Part shown: positions 29,616 to 37,753 of the stretch, in pieces
How the letters are laid out: the number at the start of each line of letters is the position of its first letter
How positions within the stretch are numbered: position 1 is the first letter of the stretch
Assembly: GCF_036013645.1 (NCBI RefSeq)
Contig: NZ_CP107869.1
Location: 1,984,001-2,048,000 of the forward strand
From: Streptomyces sp. NBC_00490
Lineage (GTDB): Bacteria > Actinomycetota > Actinomycetes > Streptomycetales > Streptomycetaceae
Direction of reading: 5' to 3'
Length of the DNA stretch: 64,000 nt
Position numbers and translations under genes: made by a program
The notes under the pieces: generated by a model
The model's database searches: none
What the model was told of the DNA's origin: nothing
The model's input: the letters and a program-made list of their open reading frames with translations, nothing else

Positions 29616-30821
29616 ATGACCTGGACTTGGGTCCGTGGGGCACAGGGCTTCGGCACCGGGTACGCCCCGGGGCCGGACGTGGACGAGGCCGTCCGCGCGC
29701 TGGCCGCCGAACTGCCGGGCGGCGGCGCGGAAGGCATGCGGCGCGTGTTCGAGTCCGGCGCGCTGGCCACGTACGAGGGAGAGCGCCGCCTCTCCCGCCT
29801 GCTGGCCGAGGTGCTGTGGCCGCCGGGCCTGACCGACCAGATCCGCCAGGTGTCCGCACACCTGGGCCGTCCGCTGATGCGAATCCAGCCGTCGCCCCGG
29901 GTCGCCCAGGTCCCGTGGGAGCTGCTCGCCGTGGACGGTGACGACAGCGACGTACGGCTGATCGACCTCGTGGACATCGCCACCACGGCACCGGCATCGC
30001 TACGACGGGCAGGCACCACCCCGACCGATCAGGACCCGGACCCGGACGCCGTGGTTCTCGTCCTGGACCCCCGCGTCCCCGGCTTCCGCGCCGACTCCCC
30101 GCTCGGCTCGGTCCTGGGGCAGCCCGGCTCGGACCCGGCGCTGCTGTCCCTCGTACAGCGCAGGCTCGACGCGGGCACCGTCGTTCCGTCCGTCGCCACC
30201 CCCGCCGAGGCCTTCCGCCGCACCGACCTCGACCGTGACTGGCTGGGCGAGGCGCTGCGCAAGGGTGCCCGTCGCCTGATGTACGTCGGTCACGTCAGCG
30301 GCGCCCCCGTCGAGGGCGGGCAGAGTGAGGACGTCACCCTCCATCTGTGCTGCGGCCCGGAGACCACGGGGATGACCGAACCGGTGCGCACCCACCGCCC
30401 GTTGTCCGCCAAGGACCTTCTCCTCGGCACGCTCCCGCTGCGCGCGGACGGTGTGCCGGGCGCTCACCTCTGGCCCGCACCGCCGCGCGTCGCGCTGATC
30501 GCCTGCGAGAGCGGCGGCGATCTCCGCTTCGCCGAGTCCTTCGGCCTGGCGACGGCGATGATCCACAACGGCGCCCACCTGGTCACCGCCACCCGCTGGG
30601 TGCTCCCCACCAGCTTCGCCTTCCACCGCCTGGCCGGTCTGCCTCCGTCCGTACGGCCCCTCACGGAGGCCGTGGTCGCCGTGGACGCGGCCCACGAGGA
30701 CCACGACCCGGTCGGCCGTCTCGGAGCCTGGCAGCGAGAGCGGCTCGACCGGTGGCGCGCCGACGGCCGGATCGAGCACTCGCCCCTCCTGTGGGCGGCC
30801 CTGACCTGCATCGTCAGGTGA
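29616..30821 (+). CDS. CHAT-domain caspase-like protease (401 aa or longer)
   Basis: A CHAT-family (caspase HetF-associated with TPRs) cysteine protease. The catalytic dyad is visible as the histidine in LMYVGHVSG (residue 226) and the cysteine in ALIACESGG (residue 297), each in the expected hydrophobic-strand context. The N-terminal half is the usual partner-binding region. The ATG at 29616 is the first standard start, but in-frame sequence upstream also looks coding (ADDLTDANRPVVQVRLADAG), and a CTG at 29541 has AGGAAGAGG 7 nt before it, which would overlap the TPR gene. The stop overlaps the convergent membrane gene by 8 bp. It may cleave a protein encoded in the same operon. Confidence 0.85.
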   Translation: MTWTWVRGAQGFGTGYAPGPDVDEAVRALAAELPGGGAEGMRRVFESGALATYEGERRLSRLLAEVLWPPGLTDQIRQVSAHLGRPLMRIQPSPRVAQVPWELLAVDGDDSDVRLIDLVDIATTAPASLRRAGTTPTDQDPDPDAVVLVLDPRVPGFRADSPLGSVLGQPGSDPALLSLVQRRLDAGTVVPSVATPAEAFRRTDLDRDWLGEALRKGARRLMYVGHVSGAPVEGGQSEDVTLHLCCGPETTGMTEPVRTHRPLSAKDLLLGTLPLRADGVPGAHLWPAPPRVALIACESGGDLRFAESFGLATAMIHNGAHLVTATRWVLPTSFAFHRLAGLPPSVRPLTEAVVAVDAAHEDHDPVGRLGAWQRERLDRWRADGRIEHSPLLWAALTCIVR

Positions 30822-31689
30822 GGGGCCAGGGGTGGTGGAGGCAGTAACCGCCCACCCCGACCAGGGCGGTCCCGGTGACCAGCAGGGTCGCGACGAACCT
30901 GATGTGCGACGTGCGCTCACGGCGTTCGTGGTCGGGGTCGGCGGTGAAGAGGGACGGATCGGCGGGCGCGTAACGGAGGGGGATGTCGCGGCCGAGGGAC
31001 CCGGCGATGTTCCGGATGCCCTGTGCGCACAGCGCGGTGACCTCGACGCCGTCGTGGGTGGTGAAGGCGACGACGGAGGCGTGGCTGACGCTCTCGCCGC
31101 CTTCGCCGTCGGAGTGGACATCCCTGGTGACGGCGACCACGCGGCCCTGGACGGTGACGCCCTCGGCCAGTTGAGCGGCGCGGGCGCGGACGTGCTCGCC
31201 GTCCCGGCTCAGCGCGACGACGAGGAGCAGCAGGCCACCGACGCAGATCAGCCCCCACTGCCAGCCCCACGCGAAGAACGACTGGACGACCAGTCCCAAC
31301 ACCAGCAGGATCACCATGCAGTTCGGCCCGCCGGTCCCGGAGGCCCGCCCCTCGCTGTCCAGCATGAGATGGAACCGCTCCGGCCGCCGCCGCGGGAACC
31401 GGACCGGGAACTCCTGCCCCACCCAGGCCACTTGTACCCGTTCACCACGCCTGTTGTCGTGCCGCAGCCTGAACTCCCGTCCGGTGCCGGGGTCCTGGTA
31501 CACGATCGTCACCGGTATCCCGTGGTTCCCCGACTCACCGTGGCCCGGCGGATGCACCTCCACGACCCGAGCCGTCACCCACACCGCCCGCTGCGGCCGC
31601 GTCAACCCGGCCAGCGAACAGGCGTAACCCACCAATGCCAGCCCCGCGGGCACCGTCCACCACAGCCCGAGCATCTTCTGCAGGTCCAT
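30814..31689 (-). CDS. DUF3592-like membrane protein (291 aa)
   Basis: An integral membrane protein with an N-terminal helix (WWTVPAGLALVGYACSLAGL), a beta-rich soluble domain (TARVVEVHPPGHGESGNHG, TIVYQDPGTGREFRLRHDN), two central helices around residues 124-163 and a C-terminal helix (FVATLLVTGTALVGVGGYCL). The soluble pattern, with a repeated V.GRVV..T segment and a VRYAPADPS-like motif, is typical of DUF3592 proteins. The ATG at 31689 has only a weak purine stretch upstream. Copy 2 of the 19-bp repeat lies 27 bp before the start, linking it to the CHAT region. Confidence 0.76.
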   Translation of the reverse strand: MDLQKMLGLWWTVPAGLALVGYACSLAGLTRPQRAVWVTARVVEVHPPGHGESGNHGIPVTIVYQDPGTGREFRLRHDNRRGERVQVAWVGQEFPVRFPRRRPERFHLMLDSEGRASGTGGPNCMVILLVLGLVVQSFFAWGWQWGLICVGGLLLLVVALSRDGEHVRARAAQLAEGVTVQGRVVAVTRDVHSDGEGGESVSHASVVAFTTHDGVEVTALCAQGIRNIAGSLGRDIPLRYAPADPSLFTADPDHERRERTSHIRFVATLLVTGTALVGVGGYCLHHPWPLT

Positions 31690-31715
31690 GCGGCGAGGCT
31701 CTCGCTGCCGGGACT

Positions 31716-31734
31716 CCTACCGATCCCAGGTTCG
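31716..31734. repeat. 19-bp direct repeat, copy 2 (flanks CHAT operon)
   Basis: Identical over 19 bp to 25270-25288 and in the same orientation, 27 bp before the membrane gene start. In both places it precedes a minus-strand gene. Confidence 0.7.
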
Positions 31735-31778
31735 GGTCGGGCCGGACATGCGAGGCGGTCTGACGTCGGCTGCCGGTG

Positions 31779-32732
31779 TCAGCCCGTCAGGGGCTGCCAC
31801 CTGTCCTCCCGCGCTGGGTCGATGCTGCTGAGCCACACCAACGTCCCACCGATCAGACCCGGCTTGTCCCGCGCGGCCAGGGCCGGGAACTCCAGCGTGT
31901 CGGCCATCTCTTCCAGATAGGTGACCAGGGTGTCGCGTTCCTCGTCCGGCTCTTCGTGGTAGCGGGACCAACGGCCCAGGAAGCCGGTCGCGGCGTCCAG
32001 ATACAGGCCCGAGGTGTGATCGGTCGGCCCGAGGGCGATCACCGGAATCCAGGTGGCCCGCCACACCGTGACCCGCTCCTCCTCGGGGCGACCGGAGTTG
32101 AGGGGGTCCTTCTGGGCCTGCGCGGCGGTCTTCATGCGGTAGAGGGCGCTCACGGCCTCCAGGGTCATCAGGGCCTTGTTGCCCGGAAGGCAGCCCCAGC
32201 CGTGGGCTCCGTCGTCGCCCGCCGTCAGCAGCCACAGGGCGCGCAGTTCCACGGGTAACCGGATGCCGAGGTCACCTTCCACGGCGGCGACGGCAGCGGC
32301 GCTCGCGCCGGACCGAAGGGCCGCGAGGGAGTCGGGGGCGTTGGCCCGGAGCCGGCCGGTGATGCGCCGCCAGGCGTCCGCGACCTCCCGTACGGTGACC
32401 GCCTCGGCACCGGGAACGGCGGGCCGCTCCTGATGCCGCCCCTGCGGTTCCTGCCGGTCGGGGTCGTCGGCGGCGGGCCGGCCGAAGGAGGCCGGGGTCA
32501 CGTACCGGATCTCCAGCCGGTCGGGCTCGCGAACGTAGCCGACGGCCAGGGCGGGGCAGTCCTCGAAGAGGTCGCCGTCGATCATCACGGTGAGGATGCC
32601 GGGCAGAGCCGAGGGCTCTCCCATGTCCGGGTCGTCCGCCAGCCGGCCGGCCAGGACCTTCAGCGCATAGGGCACACCCTCTCCGAGCTGGGAAGCGGTC
32701 TCACGGACGTGCGGGGCGATCTCGATGTTCAC
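31779..32732 (-). CDS. SMI1/KNR4 (SUKH)-family protein with extra N-terminal domain (317 aa)
   Basis: The C-terminal 200 residues match the SUKH pattern: ADAWRRITGRLRANAPDSLA, LRSGASAAAVAAVEGDLGI with RLPVELRALW, then a GWGCLPG turn and VWRATWIPVIALGPTDHTS. SUKH proteins commonly act as immunity proteins against nuclease or deaminase toxins. The first 90 residues form a separate alpha/beta domain (LTVMIDGDLFEDCPALAVGY, REPDRLEIRYV) that faintly recalls small RelE/ParE-like folds. The GTG at 32732 has AAGGAG 9 nt upstream. The gene contains a TTA leucine codon at 32256-32258, so expression may depend on bldA. Confidence 0.78.
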   Translation of the reverse strand: MNIEIAPHVRETASQLGEGVPYALKVLAGRLADDPDMGEPSALPGILTVMIDGDLFEDCPALAVGYVREPDRLEIRYVTPASFGRPAADDPDRQEPQGRHQERPAVPGAEAVTVREVADAWRRITGRLRANAPDSLAALRSGASAAAVAAVEGDLGIRLPVELRALWLLTAGDDGAHGWGCLPGNKALMTLEAVSALYRMKTAAQAQKDPLNSGRPEEERVTVWRATWIPVIALGPTDHTSGLYLDAATGFLGRWSRYHEEPDEERDTLVTYLEEMADTLEFPALAARDKPGLIGGTLVWLSSIDPAREDRWQPLTG

Positions 32733-32843
32733 GGCCTGATGCTCCTTGCGGATCGGGGGACACAGCCCTTCACACGGGAGGGCGCGGAACCCGGCGGTGG
32801 CTCGGACGTGCCCGCCGCACGTCCACGCCGGGCGCCCCTCGCG

Positions 32844-35807
32844 TCACTCCTCGTCGCGCAGTCGGGCCGCCAACGCGGTCAGGGGCTCGGTCTCCTCGGT
32901 GTGGCCCAGGGCGGTCAGGTGGGAGACGGCCGCGTCGAGGCGGGTGAGGGCGGGGGCGAGGCGTTCCAGGTAGATGCCCTCCACGGCGCCCGCGAGGCGG
33001 ACGCACTCGGCCCATTCCCCGGCGTCGTCGTCGCGTCCCGGCTCGCCGAGCAGGGCGAGGGCCTTGTCCAGGGCGGTCAGGGCGTCGTCGTACGCGCCGG
33101 CGTAGGCGTTGACCCGGCCGTGTTCGTAGGCCAGGGCGGTGTCCAGGGACCGGCCGTGGGCCTGGTAGTCGGCGGCGCGTGCCTCCTCCGCGACGCGGCC
33201 CGCGTCGGTGAGGAAGGCGAGCGCTTCGGTGAGGCCGTCGGGGCCCTGCTGCTGGGCCTGGAGGCGGGCGAGTTCGCGCAGGGAGTTGCTGAGGTGCTCG
33301 AAGCGCGGGGCCCGGGCGTGGGCGGCGAGGGCCTGGTCCGCGACTTCGCGGGCCCGCTCGAACTCGCCGGACTCGCCGAGGAGTACGGCGGTCTCCGCGG
33401 CGATCATGGCGTGGCTCCCCGGGTCGTCGTCCCAGCCGGCCGACTCGGCGGACAGGGCGACGAACTCCGCCGTGGCGGCCTTGAGGTCCTCCCCCGTGTG
33501 CAGCGCGCGGGCGCGGGTCAGCCGCAGCTGGGCGACGATCCGGTCGTTCAACTCCCCGCCGGTGACGTCCGGTTCGGCCAGCAGGGAGTCGAGCAGCGCG
33601 ATGCAGTCCTCGATACGGCCCAGGTCGAGGCTGAGCTGGGCGGCGTTGGTGTAGGTGCAGAACGCGTCCGTCCGCTTGCCGCGGCGCAGTTCCAGTTCCG
33701 CGGAGCGCGTCAGATGCCGTAGCGCCTCTTCGGGGCGGCCCAGGTACATGCAGGCCTGGGCCAGGTCCCCGTGGAGGCGGGCGGTGTCGACGGTGTCGGC
33801 GGGCCAGTCCGCGGCCAGTCGCAGGGCCTCGGACAGGTCCGCGTGCGCGGCCTGCGCGTCCTGGAGGCCGAACTGGAACCGGCCGCGCATTCCGAGCGTG
33901 CGGGGCAGGTGCCAGGCGGGGCCCTGCGCCTTCAGCCGGTCGAGGAGCGCGTCGATCTCGGTGACCGCGGTGGGCAGGTTGCCGGAGATGGCGTGGGTGC
34001 TGGCCCGCAGCAGCAGGGCGCCGGAGATCTGCCCGTCGAGGGCGTGCCGGGTGGCGAACGCGTGCAGCGCGTCCACCTCGGCGAAGACGGGTGCGACATG
34101 GTCCTCTCTGCCCGAGGTCTGCAGGCGCAGGGCGAGCGCGGTCGCCCGCAGCCGCAGCAGGCGGGCCTCCTGGTACGGGGCGAGTCCGGGCGTCTCCTCG
34201 TGGAGGCGGACGATGGACGCGTGCGCGGCGGTCAGCGCCGCGGCCTTCGCCTCGGCTCCGTCGGCGCTCTCCCCTTCGCCGCTCTCCCCCTCGGCCCCCT
34301 CCGCGGGGATCTCGGCGGTGGCGAGCAGGGCGCAGGCGCGGGCGAGCGCCGCGTGACCCGGCAGTCCGGCGTCGTCGTACAGGGCCGCGGCCTCCTCGTG
34401 GAGGGCGGCGGCGTCGGCGAACTCGTCCTTCTCGCCCGCCCGGTTCCCTTCGTCGGCCAGCAGGTCGGCGCGCAGCCGCAGGAGCGAGCCCACGGCCGGG
34501 TCGTCGGGGTGGGTGTAGTCGCGGGCGGCCACGAGGGTGCGCAGCCGCGCCCAGCAGGCGACTGCGTCCGGGTGCCCCTCCTCGTCCGCCGCTCGCGCCC
34601 TGAGGATGAGTTCGGGCAGCGCTTCGGGGACGGCCGCGGCCGTACGGGCGACGGGCGCGGTGACCGGTGCCGGGGCCGCGTCGTCGAGGCTGCGGGGGCG
34701 CAGGGTCAGTTCCAGCGCGTCCAGGAGCGGGGCCCGGTCGAGACGGGCCCTGCGGCGGTCGGCGTGGGCGGTGGTTCCGTTGCGGGTGTCGAAGCGGGCG
34801 GCGAGGTCGTCGGCGCGCTTGCGGACCTCGGCGCGCAGGCCGGACACCGTCCAGGTGCGGCCCGCGTATCCGACGGTGGGCAGGTCGCCGCGGCCGAGGA
34901 CTTCGACGCGCTGCAGGAGGACCTCCACGCCGGTGAGGAAGCCGAACTGGTCCAGTGGCGAGTCGACCTCGTCGAACAGGTTCCGGTTCTCGGCGAGCAG
35001 TTCCAGACCGCGTGCCTCGTTGCCGGTGAGCGCGCAGAACTCCAGGTGCCGGCCGACCTCCTCGGACATCGAGGGGTTGCGGCGGCAGGCGCGGTAGCCG
35101 ACGAGGTGCAGTTCGCGGGCCCGGTCGGTGCGGCCGGTACGCAGCAGGGGCAGCAGCGCGTACGAGGCGGAGCGGGCCGGCTCCTCCTTGCAGGACTCCT
35201 TCCCGGCCAGGACGGGCTCCCAGGTGCGCAGGGCCAGCTCGTCGTCGCCCGCTCTGAGGTGGTAGCGGGCGCGCTGGCAGGTCTCGCAGGCCTCGCAGTC
35301 GCTGAGCCGGGTGCGGGTGCGGCTCGCCCACAACTCGTAGGCGAGGGCGGTGTCCTCGCCGACGTGGGCGGCGAGCTGGTACGCCTGTCCGTAGTAGGGC
35401 TGAAGGCCGAGGTCGGCCTTCTCGTACCGGTCGCGCATCTCCGTCAGCCACTGACGCAGGCTGGTCAGGGGTATCTCGGGCAGCTGACGCAGGGCGTGGG
35501 CCACCCACTTGAACCGCCAGAACAGCATGTGGCGCAGGCGTTCGTCGAAGATGTCGGGCTGCTCGTCGAAGAGGGTGAGCAGCCGCGCGAAGACGACCGG
35601 CGACTTCCGGGGTTCGGAGCCGTAGGTGTACGCCTCCTGGAGTTCGAGGAGGGCGTGGATGAGGGCGGCGGGGTCCTCGAACTGCTCGGCGGCGTCGGCG
35701 AGTTCCTCGGCGGTGACGGTGCGGGTGCGGCCGTACGGGCGCCGGTCGTTCTCCTGGAGCGCCTGGAACAGTTCGTCCGTGTTCTGGGGAAGGGGTGCGG
35801 TCGGCAT
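32844..35807 (-). CDS. Large TPR-repeat protein partnered with HSP90-like ATPase (987 aa)
   Basis: A 987-aa helical-repeat protein. TPR-like units are clear in the C-terminal half (LGRPEEALRHLTRSAELELR, LGRIEDCIALLDSLLAEPD, GEFERAREVADQALAAHAR, GAYDDALTALDKALALLGE). Near residue 180 is the cysteine cluster CEACETC, possibly metal binding. The ATG at 35807 lies 2 bp after the HSP90-like gene stop, so the two are co-translated. TPR proteins are classical HSP90 co-chaperones, which suggests a chaperone and co-chaperone pair; that is inference from gene order. Confidence 0.86.
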   Translation of the reverse strand: MPTAPLPQNTDELFQALQENDRRPYGRTRTVTAEELADAAEQFEDPAALIHALLELQEAYTYGSEPRKSPVVFARLLTLFDEQPDIFDERLRHMLFWRFKWVAHALRQLPEIPLTSLRQWLTEMRDRYEKADLGLQPYYGQAYQLAAHVGEDTALAYELWASRTRTRLSDCEACETCQRARYHLRAGDDELALRTWEPVLAGKESCKEEPARSASYALLPLLRTGRTDRARELHLVGYRACRRNPSMSEEVGRHLEFCALTGNEARGLELLAENRNLFDEVDSPLDQFGFLTGVEVLLQRVEVLGRGDLPTVGYAGRTWTVSGLRAEVRKRADDLAARFDTRNGTTAHADRRRARLDRAPLLDALELTLRPRSLDDAAPAPVTAPVARTAAAVPEALPELILRARAADEEGHPDAVACWARLRTLVAARDYTHPDDPAVGSLLRLRADLLADEGNRAGEKDEFADAAALHEEAAALYDDAGLPGHAALARACALLATAEIPAEGAEGESGEGESADGAEAKAAALTAAHASIVRLHEETPGLAPYQEARLLRLRATALALRLQTSGREDHVAPVFAEVDALHAFATRHALDGQISGALLLRASTHAISGNLPTAVTEIDALLDRLKAQGPAWHLPRTLGMRGRFQFGLQDAQAAHADLSEALRLAADWPADTVDTARLHGDLAQACMYLGRPEEALRHLTRSAELELRRGKRTDAFCTYTNAAQLSLDLGRIEDCIALLDSLLAEPDVTGGELNDRIVAQLRLTRARALHTGEDLKAATAEFVALSAESAGWDDDPGSHAMIAAETAVLLGESGEFERAREVADQALAAHARAPRFEHLSNSLRELARLQAQQQGPDGLTEALAFLTDAGRVAEEARAADYQAHGRSLDTALAYEHGRVNAYAGAYDDALTALDKALALLGEPGRDDDAGEWAECVRLAGAVEGIYLERLAPALTRLDAAVSHLTALGHTEETEPLTALAARLRDEE

Positions 35808-35809
35808 CG

Positions 35810-37645
35810 TCAGCTGTCCTTGCGCAGGGCGTGGGCGAGAAGGTCGAGGAAGGAGCGGTTGATCAGGCTCGACTCGGCGGGCCTGAGCGGACGCCGGGAC
35901 AGCATCGCGGCCTGTCCGTAGAGGGCTTCGGCGCTGGTGCGGGCCAGCTCGGGCTCGTCGATGGTGACGGCGGTACGCACCAGCGGGTTGAGCTGGTTGA
36001 GGATCAGCTGGGCTCGCGGCGCCTCCTGGCGCAGGGCGCCGAGGATGTCGCCCCACAGGCCGCCCTCCTGCTCCCGGGCGAGCTGGGAGCGGGTGCGTTC
36101 GTGCCTGGCCTCGCGGCTGTCGACCAGCAGGGCGGGTGCGGAGGCGGGCTGGAAGGTGCGCAGCGCGACGTCGCAATCGAAGACGGACAGGGCGTCGCGG
36201 GCCTGGGCGAGGTAGGCCGCGGCGGCCAGTTCCGTCTCCCGGTCGACGGGGTCGAGATGCGCGGTGAGGGTCGCCGGGTCGAGGTCGGCGACGCTGGCCT
36301 CGGGCCTGATCTCGGGCAGCCGGTGGACCAGTTCACGGTCGTAGGTGTAGCCGCCGTTGACGACGCCCAGTCCGGCCGCCGAGGCGATCGCCGCGACCTG
36401 TCGGAACTCCTCCACGCTCGACGTCACGAGCACCGTGCGGTGGGTGCGCGCGAACTCGTCGAGGGTGCAGTGGCCGTCGGTGGTCTCGAACGGCAGCCAG
36501 GGCAGCAGCATCCGCAGGATCTCGTCGTCGTGCACCGCGAGCGACTTGACGGCCAGGTGGTGGGCCTGGAGGAAGCGGTGGAGCAGGTCCGGGTCGCTGG
36601 CGGCGGCCCGGGCGATCCATGCGCGCAGCCGCTCGGCGAGGGCGTCGCGGACGGCGGCGAGGGTGTCGTCCTCGTACAGGGACTCGCGGGACGCCGTAGG
36701 CCGCAGGCTCTCGGCGTCGACGACGCAGCGGACGAAGAAGGCCCACTCGGGCAGGATCTCCTCGGCCTGCTCGGACAGCAGCATGCCCTTGACGTGCACC
36801 CGGTGGCCGTGACGGCGCCCGGCCGGGACCGCCTCGGGCAGCACGCACGCGATGCCCTTCAGACCCACGGCGGGCAGGTCCAGTTCGATGGTGTCCAGCG
36901 GCGTGAAGCCGAAGACCTCCTCGCCGTACGCGGCCAGGGCGCGGGAGCGGGCTCCGGGCGTGGGGTACGTACGCGACCAGGGCGCGGGCTCGGGGTTGAC
37001 CGGTGCGCTCTCGCCCGTGCCGTCGTCGTAGGTCAGGGGGTGGCGCAGCAGGGAGCCGAAGTGCCGGGCCAGGGCGTGCACTTGGGCCGGGCGGGTCCAC
37101 TCGCCCGCGTCGGCGCGCGGCGTCAGCGTGACGGTGGTGCCGGGCCGGGGGCGGGCGGAGGCGGGCAGGGTGCGGACGGTGTAGCTGCCGTCGCCGCGCC
37201 CCCGCCACTCCACGGCCGGGGCGTCCGGGGTGCGGGCGGAGCGGCTCAGGACGTGGATCTCGTCCGCGACCAGGAAGCAGGAGAGCAGGCCGATGCCGAA
37301 CTGGCCGATGAAGTCGGCGCGTTGCTCGGCGATCCCCTCGGCGCGCTTGCTGCTGCGGCCGATCGTGGCGAGGAAGGTGTGTACGTCGTCCTCGGTGAGC
37401 CCGACGCCGTCGTCCTCGACGCGTACGACGGAGCCGTCCGCGTACAGGCGGATACCGAAGGCACCGTGGGGCTCGATGGCGTGCCGTGCGGTGAGGGCGT
37501 CGACCGCGTTCTGCATCAGTTCACGCAGGTAGACGCGGGGGCTGGAGTAGAGGTGGTGGGAGAGCAGGTCCACCAGGCCGCGGAGGTCGACCTGGAAGGT
37601 GCGGTCGGTGGCGGCTTGCTGGGCGGAGGTGTCGCGCAGGGGCAT
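35810..37645 (-). CDS. HSP90-family GHKL ATPase (611 aa)
   Basis: An HtpG-like molecular chaperone, somewhat diverged from canonical HtpG. The GHKL nucleotide-binding motifs are intact: YLRELMQNAVDAL (N box) near residue 40, VEDDGVGLTEDDV (G1) near 77, and IGQFGIGLLSCFLV (G2) near 115. The middle domain includes VHVKGMLLS and the ATPase-arginine region RPTASRESLYEDD. The C-terminal third is shorter and unlike the usual dimerisation domain. The ATG at 37645 has a weak site. It is the first gene of a pair with the 987-aa TPR protein. In actinomycetes such pairs appear separate from housekeeping chaperones. Confidence 0.88.
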   Translation of the reverse strand: MPLRDTSAQQAATDRTFQVDLRGLVDLLSHHLYSSPRVYLRELMQNAVDALTARHAIEPHGAFGIRLYADGSVVRVEDDGVGLTEDDVHTFLATIGRSSKRAEGIAEQRADFIGQFGIGLLSCFLVADEIHVLSRSARTPDAPAVEWRGRGDGSYTVRTLPASARPRPGTTVTLTPRADAGEWTRPAQVHALARHFGSLLRHPLTYDDGTGESAPVNPEPAPWSRTYPTPGARSRALAAYGEEVFGFTPLDTIELDLPAVGLKGIACVLPEAVPAGRRHGHRVHVKGMLLSEQAEEILPEWAFFVRCVVDAESLRPTASRESLYEDDTLAAVRDALAERLRAWIARAAASDPDLLHRFLQAHHLAVKSLAVHDDEILRMLLPWLPFETTDGHCTLDEFARTHRTVLVTSSVEEFRQVAAIASAAGLGVVNGGYTYDRELVHRLPEIRPEASVADLDPATLTAHLDPVDRETELAAAAYLAQARDALSVFDCDVALRTFQPASAPALLVDSREARHERTRSQLAREQEGGLWGDILGALRQEAPRAQLILNQLNPLVRTAVTIDEPELARTSAEALYGQAAMLSRRPLRPAESSLINRSFLDLLAHALRKDS

Positions 37646-37753
37646 GAGGCAGTCCGGGGTCGAGGGAACGGCAGGAGTGGGCGGCGGTCCGCGGGACCGG
37701 CCGGGGACGGTCGTCGGCGGCGTGGCCGGTGCAACCGCGGTATGGCCGGTGGC

